From the NCBI RefSeq assembly GCF_000411155.1, contig NZ_KE150266.1:1513710-1577709 (forward strand): a stretch of 64,000 bases of DNA. The letters run 5' to 3'. The first letter of the stretch is position 1, and each line of letters starts with the position of its first letter. This document shows, piece after piece, positions 27,692 to 38,997 of this stretch. The position numbers and the translations under genes are program-made. The DNA is from Gleimia europaea ACS-120-V-Col10b. Its GTDB lineage: Bacteria > Actinomycetota > Actinomycetes > Actinomycetales > Actinomycetaceae. Below the pieces are notes generated by a model. It was not told the origin of the DNA, did no database searches, and worked only from the letters and a program-made list of their open reading frames with translations.

Positions 27692-27786
27692 AACCCGAAA
27701 ACACGCGGAAAATGTGACCCCCGCTACCCGGTGTCCACATGGTGGGAGTCCAATCAAAAAAGCGAGCACAGTGAGACCATTAACCT

Positions 27787-29214
27787 GTGAGTACCAATAC
27801 TGCACAGCGCTCAAAGCTAGATAGTTTCTTTCACATCACTGAACGCGGTTCCACAATTGGTCGTGAAGTACGCGGTGGCTTTGTCACCTTCTTCGCAATG
27901 GCCTACATCCTCGTTCTTAATCCCATCATCCTATCCTCCGCATTCCCTGAAGACGGATCTCTAACGATCCCCACCATCGCGGCGGCCACGGCACTCGTAG
28001 CAGGCGTCATGACAATTCTCATGGGCCTTGTTGCTAACTACCCGATGGCGCTCGCGGCCGGCATGGGCTTGAACGCCATGGTTGCGTTCACCCTCGTTCT
28101 CGGTTCGGGCCTCACCTTCCAAGAGGCAATGGGCCTGATCGTTTGGGAAGGCATCCTCATCACCATCCTGGTTCTAACCGGATTCCGCGAGGCCGTCTTT
28201 AACGCCGTACCGAACCAGCTCAAGGTTGCAATTTCGGTTGGTATCGGCCTGTTCATCGCCTTCGTTGGCCTTATTAACGCGGGCATTATCCGGCCTGGCG
28301 GCACTCCCGTTCAGCTGGGCATTGACGGTTCGCTCGCCGGCTGGCCGGCCCTCGTGTTCGTAGTTGGCCTAATGCTAACCATCGTGCTTTATGTGCGTGA
28401 GGTTCGCGGCGCGATCCTCATCGGTATCATTTCGTCCACCGTACTCGCCGTCATCATTCAGGCCATCGCCTCAATCGGACCAAAGACGGAAGATAATCCG
28501 ACCGGCTGGGGCGTCACCGTTCCCGAGCTTTCTGGCTCCCCGGTTTCGCTTCCCGACTTCTCGTCGCTCGGCGCATTCGACCTATTCGGCGCGTTTGGTA
28601 AGCTCGGCCCGCTCGCGGTCGTACTTCTGATCTTCTCCCTCATGCTCGCTGACTTCTTCGACACCATGGGCACCATGGTTGCGATTGGCGCTGAAGGTGA
28701 CCTACTTGACGAGAACGGCACCCCGCCGCGTTCGCGTCAGATCCTCGTCATCGACTCGCTCGCCGCTATCGCCGGCGGTCTGGCAGGCACCTCCTCCAAC
28801 ACGTCCTACGTCGAATCCTCGGCAGGCGTTGGGGAAGGCGCGCGCACTGGCCTCGCCTCCGTGGTAACGGGCATCCTCTTCCTGCTGTCCATCTTCCTCG
28901 CACCCGTCGTGGAGCTAGTGCCAACCGAGGCTGCGTCAACCGCCCTCGTGTTCGTGGGATTCCTCATGATGACGCAGGTGCTAGACATCGAATGGAAGAA
29001 GCCAGAGATTGCAATTCCGGCGTTCCTCACGATCGCGTTCATGCCTTTCGCATACTCCATTTCGGTGGGTATCGGCACCGGCTTCATCACCTACGTGGTT
29101 GCCGCAGTGGCAGTTGGCAAGGCAAAGGAAGTTAAGCCGCTCATGTGGATCGTTTCCATACTGTTTGCGATTTACTTCGTGCTTGGCCCCATCCAAGCTG
29201 TGCTCGGAGCGTAA
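27787..29214 (+). CDS. NCS2-family purine (guanine/hypoxanthine type) permease
   Basis: 475 aa with about 13 hydrophobic segments. GGFVTFFAMAYILVLNPIILS near the N-terminus, GMGLNAMVAFTLVLGSGLTFQEAMG and LADFFDTMGTMVAIGAEGD are typical of the AzgA/PbuG branch of NCS2, which imports guanine, hypoxanthine or adenine with protons. TSSNTSYVESSAGVGEGARTGL is the conserved second half-site loop. The GTG start at 27787 lacks a strong ribosome-binding site. I saw no convincing purine riboswitch in the 95 bp upstream. A perfect hairpin terminator follows. Confidence 0.93.
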   Translation: MSTNTAQRSKLDSFFHITERGSTIGREVRGGFVTFFAMAYILVLNPIILSSAFPEDGSLTIPTIAAATALVAGVMTILMGLVANYPMALAAGMGLNAMVAFTLVLGSGLTFQEAMGLIVWEGILITILVLTGFREAVFNAVPNQLKVAISVGIGLFIAFVGLINAGIIRPGGTPVQLGIDGSLAGWPALVFVVGLMLTIVLYVREVRGAILIGIISSTVLAVIIQAIASIGPKTEDNPTGWGVTVPELSGSPVSLPDFSSLGAFDLFGAFGKLGPLAVVLLIFSLMLADFFDTMGTMVAIGAEGDLLDENGTPPRSRQILVIDSLAAIAGGLAGTSSNTSYVESSAGVGEGARTGLASVVTGILFLLSIFLAPVVELVPTEAASTALVFVGFLMMTQVLDIEWKKPEIAIPAFLTIAFMPFAYSISVGIGTGFITYVVAAVAVGKAKEVKPLMWIVSILFAIYFVLGPIQAVLGA

Positions 29215-29284
29215 ACTCCCGCTACGGGCAACGGATCAGACTGATCCTGGACAACGCCCATAGCTACAGCCCAATACTCGGCGT

Positions 29285-29313
29285 GGCTCGCGAAGCTAAC
29301 CTCTTCGCGAGCC
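29285..29313 (+). terminator. hairpin terminator after the purine permease
   Basis: GGCTCGCGAAG (29285-29295) and CTTCGCGAGCC (29303-29313) form a perfect 11-bp stem with a 7-nt loop, 70 bp after the permease stop. Only a short mixed AT stretch follows, so efficiency is uncertain. Confidence 0.6.
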
Positions 29314-29357
29314 GCATTAGAATTTGCGCTCCATTATGCGAACGCAAAGCGGAAGAA

Positions 29358-29430
29358 GGAGGAACCGGGCGCCTCTTGCACGGGGTGAGAGGCCTAAACG
29401 TTCACAGAACAAGACGGGTAACCCGGCTCC
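29358..29430 (+). promoter_or_regulatory. structured 5' leader with alternative pairings upstream of the MFS exporter
   Basis: GCCTCT/AGAGGC (29371-29376 with 29388-29393) is one perfect hairpin. CCCGG (29422-29426) can pair either with CCGGG far upstream (29365-29369, extended by GGAG/CTCC flanks) or with CGGG just before it (29415-29418). Mutually exclusive pairings in a 5' leader suggest a switch, but no known riboswitch class is recognised. Confidence 0.35.
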
Positions 29431-29489
29431 CTCTCTGACGTAGCGGCGTGTAAACGATGCTGGCATTATTGAAAAAGGAGGTATACGAG

Positions 29490-30791
29490 GTGTCCAAAAC
29501 GTTCGAATCATTGAAGTACTTCAACTACAGACTATGGTTCGGCGCCAACATCATTTCCTCCACCGGCATGTGGATGCAGCGCATCGCGCAAGACTGGGTG
29601 GTACTCACCGTCCTCTCCCAAGGTTCTGCCACCGCGATCGGGGTCACCACGGCCCTGCAATTCTTACCCATCCTTTTGTTCAGCCCGTGGGCTGGCGTGA
29701 TCGTAGACCGCGTTAATCGCAGGAACCTCATCCAATTCACGCAGGGCATGATCGGCCTCATGTCGCTAATCCTGGGCATCCTCATTCTTACCAACACGGC
29801 GCAATTGTGGCACGTGTACGTACTCGCATTCCTTGCTGGCATACTCTCGACCATCGACGCGCCCGCCCGCCAAACCTTCGTTTCTGAACTCGTGCCGCTC
29901 AGCTCCCTGCCCAATGCGGTTGGCCTCAACTCAGCAGCATTCAACGTGGCTCGGCTAATCGGGCCTGCCCTTGCTGGCCTCGTCATCGAATGGGTAGGGC
30001 CAGGCTGGGTATTCATCGTCAACCTGCTTCTATTTGCTGCGCCCGTAACTGCGGTTGCATTGATGAATAAGAACCTGCTTACCCCCGCCAGTCGCGTGAA
30101 ACGTGAAAGCGGGCAGATACGAGAGGGTATTCGCTACGTGATGGGCCGCACCGACATCGTGGTCATCATGATAGTGGCTGGAACCGTGTCCGCATTCGCA
30201 ATGAACTTCCAGCTCACCTCCGCTGTCATGGCCACCGAAGTATACGGCAAAGGCGCCGGTGAGTACGGGATCCTCGGATCATTCATGGCTATCGGTTCGC
30301 TAACGGGCGCGCTCCTTGCCGCACGGCGAAAGTTCCCGCGCGTCCGCCTCGTGGTGATCTCCGCATTCCTCTTTGGGATATGCGACATCGCCCTCGCGCT
30401 TGCGCCAACCTATGAAATATTTGCGATCATGGCCATCCCCACGGGCTTGGCAATGCTCACTATGATCACGTCTGCCAACGCGACCATCCAAATCTCCACC
30501 GACCCCGCAATGCGCGGGCGCGTCATGTCGCTCTACCTCATGGTCTACATGGGGTCCACGCCCATCGGCGCGCCCATCATCGGCTGGGTTGCCGACACCT
30601 GGGGCGGGCCCTGGTCACTGGCCGTGGGTGGCATTGCCGCAGTTGTTGTATCCGTTGCCGCCGCCATCTGGGCAATCAAATCCTGGGACGTGCGCATAAA
30701 GGCCAGCTGGTCTCGCCGTCCCATCACCACCTACGGTCCGCGCGAGCGAGCCCGCGACCTCGAAGCTGGTGGAGACCAGCCCGCGGATTAG
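29490..30791 (+). CDS. MFS exporter (MFS_3/EntS-like)
   Basis: 433 aa from GTG at 29490; AAAGGAGG at 29474-29481 gives ideal spacing, so the longer frame from 29457 is rejected. Features are FNYRLWFGANIISSTGMWMQ and IAQDWVVLTVLSQGS at helix 1, then FSPWAGVIVDRVNRRNLI (the motif A loop) and PARQTFVSELVPLSSLPNAVGLNS, both diagnostic of the MFS_3 group that exports siderophores or drugs. About eleven to twelve helices are visible, with a basic C-terminal tail of about 40 residues. A structured leader and a preceding terminator suggest independent control. Substrate unknown. Confidence 0.9.
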   Translation: MSKTFESLKYFNYRLWFGANIISSTGMWMQRIAQDWVVLTVLSQGSATAIGVTTALQFLPILLFSPWAGVIVDRVNRRNLIQFTQGMIGLMSLILGILILTNTAQLWHVYVLAFLAGILSTIDAPARQTFVSELVPLSSLPNAVGLNSAAFNVARLIGPALAGLVIEWVGPGWVFIVNLLLFAAPVTAVALMNKNLLTPASRVKRESGQIREGIRYVMGRTDIVVIMIVAGTVSAFAMNFQLTSAVMATEVYGKGAGEYGILGSFMAIGSLTGALLAARRKFPRVRLVVISAFLFGICDIALALAPTYEIFAIMAIPTGLAMLTMITSANATIQISTDPAMRGRVMSLYLMVYMGSTPIGAPIIGWVADTWGGPWSLAVGGIAAVVVSVAAAIWAIKSWDVRIKASWSRRPITTYGPRERARDLEAGGDQPAD

Positions 30792-30810
30792 CAAGCCTTT
30801 AAGAGCAGTC

Positions 30811-30846
30811 AAGAGGCCCCGACAACGTCAGCTGGTGGGGCCTCTT
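30811..30846. terminator. terminator between convergent MFS exporter and serC
   Basis: AAGAGGCCCC (30811-30820) and GGGGCCTCTT (30837-30846) form a perfect 10-bp stem around a 16-nt loop. It lies between the two convergent stops and can serve both strands. Confidence 0.75.
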
Positions 30847-30910
30847 ACTCAAATTACTCGATAGGGGCGAATAAGCCTCATAAATCAAAAGCTAAACGCC
30901 GGGCGGGCTG

Positions 30911-32035
30911 CTACAGGCGCTCAACCACAAAGTCGATACAGCGTAGCAGGGCCGAAACATCTTGCGGATTCACCGACGGGAACGCGCCAATGCGTAGCTG
31001 ATTGCGACCCAGCTTGCGGTACGGATCTACATCAACCACCCCGTTGTCACGCAACACCCGCGAAACTACGGACGCATCCACGCCCTCGAAATCAATGGTG
31101 GCCACAACCGGAGAACGCAACGCAGGATCGATAACAAAGGGAGAGGCAAACTTGCTGTGCTCAGCCCACATGTAAATCAAATCCGTTGACGCCTTCGACC
31201 GCCTTGCCGTAGCGTCCAAACCGCCCAGGGCCAGCATCCACTCAAGTTGCGCGTGCATCATTAGCAACGTAGCGAGGGCGGGAGTGTTCAGCGTCTGATC
31301 TTTGCGCGAGTTATCAATCGCGATAGAAAGATCCAAAAACTGCGGCATCCACCTGTCCGCATCAGTGTGCAACTGCTGGGCGCGTTCAATCGCTGCGGGG
31401 GAGAGGATCGCAAACCAAATACCGCCGTCAGAGCCAAAACACTTTTGCGGCGCAAAGTAGTAGGCGTCCGTTTGCGCAATATCCACGCTGGCCCCGCCGG
31501 CAACCGAAGTTGCATCCACCAAGCACAGGCCTCCCGGTGTGCGCTCCACGGGAGAAATAACGCCCGTGGACGTCTCGTGGTGCGGCCACGCGTACACGTC
31601 CGCATCCGCAACCGGTTCAACTGTTGCAAGCTGCCCGGCAGGAGCGTCAAAACGCGCCGGCTCGTCCAAGAACGGGGCGCGGGCGGCCTCCTCGTAAAAC
31701 TTTGCACCGAACTCGCCAAACGTCGCGTGCGCGGAGCGCTTTCTAATCAGCGAAGTCGTAGCTACCGCCCAAAACGCTGTGGAACCACCATTACCCAACA
31801 CAACTTCGTACCCGTCGGGGATGTTGAATAGGCGCGCAATCATCTCGCGCACCTCCCCAACAACGTTGCGCACCGGTGGCTTTCGATGACTCGTACCCAT
31901 AATTAGGTAAGGGGACCTTGGCGTATTCCCGTCCGCCAAACGGTCAATTTGTTCCCTACGTACAAGCGAAGGCCCTGAGCCGAAACGCCCATCTTTAGGT
32001 AAAAGATCAAATGGAATCTGTATTTTGGTCGCCAT
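30911..32035 (-). CDS. serC: phosphoserine aminotransferase
   Basis: 374 aa PLP enzyme of serine (and pyridoxal) synthesis, converting 3-phosphohydroxypyruvate to phosphoserine. It matches the mycobacterial-type SerC in length and in FGSGPSLVRREQIDRLA near the N-terminus, LGNGGSTAFWAVATTSLI at the cofactor phosphate cup, and YYFAPQKCFGSDGGIW, where the Lys is the likely Schiff-base residue. C-terminal NQLRIGAFPSVNPQDVSALL is conserved. It is divergent from the iron regulator gene with a 114-bp gap. No serA or serB is in the window. Confidence 0.95.
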   Translation of the reverse strand: MATKIQIPFDLLPKDGRFGSGPSLVRREQIDRLADGNTPRSPYLIMGTSHRKPPVRNVVGEVREMIARLFNIPDGYEVVLGNGGSTAFWAVATTSLIRKRSAHATFGEFGAKFYEEAARAPFLDEPARFDAPAGQLATVEPVADADVYAWPHHETSTGVISPVERTPGGLCLVDATSVAGGASVDIAQTDAYYFAPQKCFGSDGGIWFAILSPAAIERAQQLHTDADRWMPQFLDLSIAIDNSRKDQTLNTPALATLLMMHAQLEWMLALGGLDATARRSKASTDLIYMWAEHSKFASPFVIDPALRSPVVATIDFEGVDASVVSRVLRDNGVVDVDPYRKLGRNQLRIGAFPSVNPQDVSALLRCIDFVVERL

Positions 32036-32149
32036 ACTGAAGAATCTAGTCGAATATGGTTCATTTATGGCAACAGGTCAATAAATGGACCAAATAGGGC
32101 GCGGCGCGTGCGCGCGTTCCAGTGCACAGACAACAAGACGGGGAAAAGA

Positions 32150-32845
32150 ATGCGTGACTTGATCGACACGACCGAGATGTATTTGAAAACCATCTACGAG
32201 CTTGGAGAAGATGGAATCACCCCCATGCGGGCACGCATCGTTGAGCGCCTCGGACATTCTGGCCCCACCGTGTCTCAAACCATCGCGCGGATGGAACGCG
32301 ACGGCCTCGTGATAGTTGAAGAGGATCGCACCCTCACTTTGACCGATGAGGGCGAGGACATGGCAGTCGAAGTCATGCGCAAGCACCGTCTGGCTGAACG
32401 CCTGCTGGTGGATGTCATCGGCTTTGACTGGTCGCTCGCGCACGAAGAGGCATGCCGGTGGGAGCACGTGATGTCAGACCGGGTTGAACAGCGGCTCAAA
32501 GAAATCTTGGACTGCACCAAGAAAGACCCATATGGCAACCCGGTGCCCGGCGAATGGGAGTTGCCCGAAGGCCTAATCAGCCTTGCTGACGTTCACACCA
32601 CCCTCGCAGAAGGCGAATCGAAGACCGCCGAACTTGCCCGCCTGGGCGAGCCTGTGCAATCGGAAGTGGGTGCGCTGAGCGCCCTAGACGATATCAAAAT
32701 GAGACCAGGCGATGAGATCTCGATCACCCTCAAGGACGGGGAGCTGATGCTGTCTCAACACGGCAAATCCGCGAAAGGAAAGGGATCCGTGGCTGTTCCG
32801 CAATGGGCTGAGCCGCACATATTCGTTCAGGTGAGCAAGCAATAA
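32150..32845 (+). CDS. ideR: DtxR/IdeR-family iron-dependent repressor
   Basis: 231 aa from ATG at 32150, giving the exact DtxR register. The winged helix has HSGPTVSQTIARMERDGLV. All metal ligands known for DtxR are present: Met10, Cys102, Glu105 and His106 for the primary site, and His79, Glu83 and His98 for the ancillary site. The C-terminal SH3-like domain (MRPGDEISITLKDGELMLS) is complete. With Fe(II) bound it should repress iron-uptake genes. No iron-uptake gene is adjacent, and I found no obvious inverted iron box nearby. The upstream gap is shared with serC. Confidence 0.95.
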   Translation: MRDLIDTTEMYLKTIYELGEDGITPMRARIVERLGHSGPTVSQTIARMERDGLVIVEEDRTLTLTDEGEDMAVEVMRKHRLAERLLVDVIGFDWSLAHEEACRWEHVMSDRVEQRLKEILDCTKKDPYGNPVPGEWELPEGLISLADVHTTLAEGESKTAELARLGEPVQSEVGALSALDDIKMRPGDEISITLKDGELMLSQHGKSAKGKGSVAVPQWAEPHIFVQVSKQ

Positions 32846-32956
32846 GTGGAACTGTTCACAACTTCGTTATCGTTACGTGACATTTTGGGTGCAAGTTGGT
32901 TAAAGTGAACTTGTTATTCAAAAACCTAAATAAGGCACCTTCTAAGGGAGAATATT

Positions 32957-33700
32957 TTGGCTAAGAAGATCGAGGCACGGCACCGCCGAGCATGCCGTCC
33001 CGTAACGCCCCTAACGGACATTACTGAATCGCTCAGCCCCGTACGCGGCGTTGCATCGGTTTCCGCAACCGGACTTGCACTCACCGTCCTTAGTGGTGGT
33101 ATCGCAACTGCAGCTCCTGACTCGGCTCTAGACCTCGCTCCCAAAGCGCCTCCCACCATTCAGGAAGGTCGCATTGCGCAAGCAAATCCCGTCCTCACCG
33201 CTCCGGCAGACCTCGCATGGGCATCCGGTGACGACCTATCGGTAAGCGTTGAGATTGTCGAAGAGGTAGTTGAAGAAAACCCTCTTAACGGTCGCGATCA
33301 GGCTGCTGACCGTGGATATGAGCGGGAATCTTTCCAGCAGGCTCAGGCCGCTCCGGCTTCTATTCCGTCGGCTAGCACTTCCGCAGCTGTTGGTGTAGCC
33401 GCGCAGTACATTGGTGTTCCTTACGTTTGGGCAGGCGCTTCTCCGAGTGGTTTCGACTGCTCCGGTCTTGTCTCTTACGTATACGGACAGCTCGGCTACA
33501 GCCTCCCGCACTCCTCCTACGGAATCGGTGCTTCTGGCACGCACATTCCGGCGTCCGAAGCGGCTCCTGGTGACATCGTTTACTACGGCGGCCACGTCGG
33601 TATCTACGCGGGTAACGGCATGATGATTCACTCGCCCGCACCTGGCCGAAGCGTTGAATACGCTGCGGTTTACGGAGCTCCGAGCTACGTGCGCCTCTAA
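32957..33700 (+). CDS. secreted NlpC/P60 peptidoglycan endopeptidase
   Basis: 247 aa. A basic N-terminus and hydrophobic segment (TGLALTVLSGGIATAAP) form a long signal peptide; an acidic and Gln-rich linker leads to the C-terminal NlpC/P60 domain (about residues 135-247). Catalytic residues are visible: Cys in SGFDCSGLVSYVYG, His in GGHVGIYAGNG, and a further His in MIHSPAPG. It should cut D-Glu-mDAP (or Lys) bonds in the stem peptide outside the cell. TTG at 32957 is preceded by AAGGGAG at good spacing. A strong terminator follows. Confidence 0.92.
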   Translation: MAKKIEARHRRACRPVTPLTDITESLSPVRGVASVSATGLALTVLSGGIATAAPDSALDLAPKAPPTIQEGRIAQANPVLTAPADLAWASGDDLSVSVEIVEEVVEENPLNGRDQAADRGYERESFQQAQAAPASIPSASTSAAVGVAAQYIGVPYVWAGASPSGFDCSGLVSYVYGQLGYSLPHSSYGIGASGTHIPASEAAPGDIVYYGGHVGIYAGNGMMIHSPAPGRSVEYAAVYGAPSYVRL

Positions 33701-33715
33701 GGTTTGACGAAAAAG

Positions 33716-33741
33716 TCCCAGCGATAGGCTGGGATTTTTTT
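33716..33741 (+). terminator. rho-independent terminator after the NlpC/P60 gene
   Basis: TCCCAGC, loop GATAG, GCTGGGA, then seven T: a textbook intrinsic terminator 15 bp past the stop codon. Confidence 0.93.
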
Positions 33742-33829
33742 GTACCCAAAAAGTAAACCCGTTCAGTACGGCTCACATTTTTAGCAAACTGTGTGCAAAA
33801 TAGAGGAGAAAGCTACAAGGGAGGCAACA

Positions 33830-34759
33830 ATGGCTGGGCAGAAAGTAATCCTCGTGGGGGTAGACGGGTCTGCAGAGGCCAACATGGCACTCGACTGGGC
33901 GGCGGCTCGCGCGAAAGAAGACGGCTCGCTCGTTCACGTTGTGTGTACCTACGCCCTCGCCTCGTATTCGGCAGCCGCCCTAGATGGGGGATACGCCGCC
34001 CTTGACGATGACGCCCTCCAACAGGGTGCACAAAAAGCAGTTGATCACGGGTTGGAGCGGCTTCGCGGCCACGGCCTCACCGAAGTTACCGGCACTACTG
34101 AGCCTGGAGACGCCACGAGCGTCCTCGTGCAACTATCGGAAGAAGTAGATCTGATTGTCGTCGGGTCGCGCGGGGGCGGCGGTATTGCGGATAGGCTTCT
34201 TGGCACCGTATCGTCAGCGCTTCCCGCCCATTCGAAATGCCCCGTCGTTGTGGTTCCGCGCCACACGTCTGGTTCTCCTTTCTGGCCTATTAAGCGCATC
34301 GTTGCTGGCGTTGACGGGTCACGTACCGCTCACAGCGCCCTCGAAAAGGCGGTTGATGAGGCCGCGCTGTGGGGCGCCCAGGTTGATGCCATCGCCGCTG
34401 TTCCCATCGCCACGGGTGCTGGCATGCTCTCTTGGGTGCCTACAACCATCGACAGGGAGCGCCTCTACGAAGAAATGGAAGAAGAGCTTGCCGCGGCATG
34501 CGACAAGGTGGTTGGCAACCGCGATGTGACGGTTAAGCGACACATCATTGACGGGTCGCCTGCGGAGCTTCTGACCGAGTTTTCAACCGCTGTTGACCTC
34601 GTGGTTGTAGGGACGAGGGGACGAGGCGGGTTTGCTGGCCTGTTGCTCGGATCAACCTCGCAAATCGTACTAACTCACTCCACCTGCCCGGTTATGACCG
34701 TGCCGTCCGCACGCGGTAACGACTCTGCAAACTCGGCCACTGCGTGGGAGCGGCGCTAA
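33830..34759 (+). CDS. tandem universal stress protein (two UspA domains)
   Basis: 309 aa from ATG at 33830 (GGGAGG six bases upstream). Each half is one Usp fold: ILVGVDGSAEANMALDWAA with VVGSRGGGGIADRLLGTVSS, then IVAGVDGSRTAHSALEKAV with VVGTRGRGGFAGLLLGSTS. The G-x2-G-x9-G-S/T pattern in both halves indicates ATP binding. Tandem Usp proteins of this kind are frequent in actinobacteria and often respond to oxygen limitation or stationary phase; that role is inferred here. Confidence 0.93.
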   Translation: MAGQKVILVGVDGSAEANMALDWAAARAKEDGSLVHVVCTYALASYSAAALDGGYAALDDDALQQGAQKAVDHGLERLRGHGLTEVTGTTEPGDATSVLVQLSEEVDLIVVGSRGGGGIADRLLGTVSSALPAHSKCPVVVVPRHTSGSPFWPIKRIVAGVDGSRTAHSALEKAVDEAALWGAQVDAIAAVPIATGAGMLSWVPTTIDRERLYEEMEEELAAACDKVVGNRDVTVKRHIIDGSPAELLTEFSTAVDLVVVGTRGRGGFAGLLLGSTSQIVLTHSTCPVMTVPSARGNDSANSATAWERR

Positions 34760-34833
34760 CGCCTGCCGTTAATCACTTGGTGCCGGCGCATTCACGTGCC
34801 GGCGCTCACTCGTGGTAGGCTTTTTCAGGTTGA

Positions 34834-34906
34834 GCCCTCGTAGCTCAGGGGATAGAGCACCGCTCTCCTAAAGCGGGTGTCGGACGTTCGAATCGTCTCG
34901 GGGGCA
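34834..34906 (+). tRNA. tRNA-Arg (anticodon CCT)
   Basis: 73 nt cloverleaf: acceptor GCCCTCG/CGGGGGC (one T-G pair), D-stem GCTC/GAGC, anticodon stem CCGCT/AGCGG with loop CTCCTAA, T-stem GGACG/CGTCT with TTCGAAT loop, discriminator A; CCA is not encoded. It reads AGG codons. Confidence 0.96.
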
Positions 34907-34954
34907 CTTAAACGGCTTCATTTCAATGAAATGGTGAAACCTGGTGAGGCTTTA

Positions 34955-35512
34955 ATGGAAGAAAACTGCGAAGTTCCTGCCGTGGGTTTGCGCCGACTCC
35001 GCGCATCCGATGCGCCCGAGGTTTATCGGGCTTTCACGTCCAATGCCGATATGACGCGGCAAGGAGATGTCTTGACGCTGGCGCAAGCGCAGGCCTATAC
35101 CGATGCGCTGATCAAACCGGACTCGCCTCATGAGGCGTGGGCCATCGTCCAAGCAGACATCCTGGTTGGCCTCGTATGCGTGTCTGCTGACGAGGAGAAC
35201 CTGAGCGGCTGGTTTTGGTATTGGATGACAGACGCCGCCCGTGGTCGCGGATGGATGAGTCGGGCCGCCGCGACGGTTGCCAACTGGGCGCTGACAACGC
35301 GCGGCCTGGAGCGTCTCGAACTTGGCCATCGGGTGAATAACCCCGCCTCGGGTGCCGTAGCTAAAAATGCGGGCTTCGTTAAGGAGGGGACGGAGCGTCA
35401 GAAGTTCCTCATCGATGGGCAGCGGATCGACGTTGACACGTATGGGCGGCTTCAGTCCGACGCGCAACCCACAGTCGCAGAGCTCCCGCTATTCGAAGAT
35501 AAGGCCCTTTAG
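34955..35512 (+). CDS. GNAT acetyltransferase (RimJ/RimL-like)
   Basis: 185 aa from ATG at 34955, which has GGTGAGG five bases upstream; longer frames would overlap the tRNA gene. The order VGLRRLRASDAPEVYRAF, GWFWYWMTDAARGRGWMSR (acetyl-CoA loop) and RLELGHRVNNPASGAVAKN with FVKEGTERQKFLIDG is that of RimJ/RimL-type N-acetyltransferases. Substrate (a ribosomal protein, other protein or small molecule) cannot be told. The stop is followed by an 80-bp gap before the HNH gene. Confidence 0.88.
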   Translation: MEENCEVPAVGLRRLRASDAPEVYRAFTSNADMTRQGDVLTLAQAQAYTDALIKPDSPHEAWAIVQADILVGLVCVSADEENLSGWFWYWMTDAARGRGWMSRAAATVANWALTTRGLERLELGHRVNNPASGAVAKNAGFVKEGTERQKFLIDGQRIDVDTYGRLQSDAQPTVAELPLFEDKAL

Positions 35513-35592
35513 GCGTCTATCCACACCATCCTCGTAGGCTGGGCCATACACACCTCGTCAGTTCCAAGTAGCTTTTCAAGGCAAAGCCAGGC

Positions 35593-36300
35593 ATGGTGAT
35601 CTATGTGAAAAAGATGAAGCCCGGCGACGCCCTCGTACTATTTGTTTTGCTCGCAATCGGCGTAACCGCAGCTATCTGGGCTGGAGTGATGCATCTTGAC
35701 AGGTCGGCGGCTGAAGACGTACCCGTGTCGAAAGTACGCGACGAACTTTTGGCGCTTGAAGTTAGCGGGTGGGTGGATGCGCCGCCCTACGATCGCGCGG
35801 AGTTTGGCGAGCCATGGGCTGACGTGGACATGAACGGGTGCGATACGCGAAATGACATATTGGCGCGCGACATGGATCGCGTGGTTTTTCGCCGTAACTC
35901 AACCTGTGTAGTGGCTGCCGGGATCTTGAACGATCCGTACACGGGCAACACGCTGTATTTTGAACGCGGAGATACAACGTCACCGCTGGTTCAAATCGAC
36001 CACGTTGTACCGCTGTCCAACGCCTGGTTCGCGGGCGCCTGGCAGTGGGATTTAGCCAAGCGGGAACAGTTCGCTAACGACCCGCAAAACCTGTTAGCCG
36101 TAGATGGGCAAGCCAACGAAGAAAAAGCGAATCTGACGGCAGACAAATGGCTCCCTGAAAACTCTGACTACCACTGCGCGTATGTGGCCCGCCAAGTCCA
36201 CGTGAAACACGTATGGGGGCTGAGCGTGAAAGAAAAGGAACGGCAAGCCATGATCGACGTGCTCTCCAAGTGCCCCGTGGTGGAAGTACCAGCCCCGTAG
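35593..36300 (+). CDS. membrane-anchored or secreted HNH (GmrSD/DUF1524-like) nuclease
   Basis: 235 aa. An N-terminal hydrophobic helix (ALVLFVLLAIGVTAAIWAGV, residues about 13-32) predicts a signal anchor with the rest outside the cell. The C-terminal domain has QIDHVVPLSNAWFAGAW, FANDPQNLLAVDGQANEEK and KANLTADKWLP, the DHxxPL-N-N pattern of the GmrSD C-terminal/DUF1524 HNH fold; four Cys may form disulfides. Extracellular relatives are common in actinobacteria and are usually described as secreted nucleases. ATG at 35593 is the best of several weak starts. Confidence 0.85.
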   Translation: MVIYVKKMKPGDALVLFVLLAIGVTAAIWAGVMHLDRSAAEDVPVSKVRDELLALEVSGWVDAPPYDRAEFGEPWADVDMNGCDTRNDILARDMDRVVFRRNSTCVVAAGILNDPYTGNTLYFERGDTTSPLVQIDHVVPLSNAWFAGAWQWDLAKREQFANDPQNLLAVDGQANEEKANLTADKWLPENSDYHCAYVARQVHVKHVWGLSVKEKERQAMIDVLSKCPVVEVPAP

Positions 36301-36491
36301 GTGCATCCTCCAGCAAATCCCGAGGGGATTACCTTGCGTGGAGCGGGGCGCGGGCAAGCTGGTGAACCCGACTCGCATAAAGGCAAACCTGCATGCGGCC
36401 AAGGGCGGAGAACCCAGTTTAGAGTTCCCCGCCGCCTGGTCAGCTAGCTACAGCCTCGTGAGACTAGCTGGTACTGCGAGGCCAAAGTCGG
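36301..36491 (-). other. gap after icd with overlapping inverted repeats
   Basis: No gene. CAGCTAG (36441-36447) with CTAGCTG (36464-36470) and GCCTCG (36453-36458) with CGAGGC (36477-36482) interlock, so only one hairpin can form at a time. Either could be the icd terminator; no T-run is obvious. Confidence 0.3.
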
Positions 36492-38792
<2,301 letters not shown>

Positions 38793-38997
38793 TCACTCTT
38801 AAGTCTCTTGATGTCAAGAAATGTTGGTGGTGGTAGTCACGTTTGAAAACCCGACAGATGCAGAAATGAAACGGCCCCGCCGCGCCTACATCTTCACGTC
38901 CGCCCTCTTAGATAGTGTTGAAATCGTGGTATCTAGTTTTTTCTCTCGCCCAAAATCGCAAGATCCCGACCGGTCTAAGAAGGTCCGGGCTGACGAA

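Noticed and set aside
27692..27786. Purine riboswitch before the NCS2 permease
   Set aside because: The gap is short and I could not find the conserved purine aptamer junction sequences.
34877..34954. Upstream extension of the GNAT gene
   Set aside because: It would run through the tRNA-Arg gene; ATG at 34955 has its own ribosome-binding site.
38821..38997. N-terminal extension of the helicase-like protein
   Set aside because: Codon use differs from the body, no ribosome-binding site is seen, and the segment probably contains promoters; kept only as a possibility.
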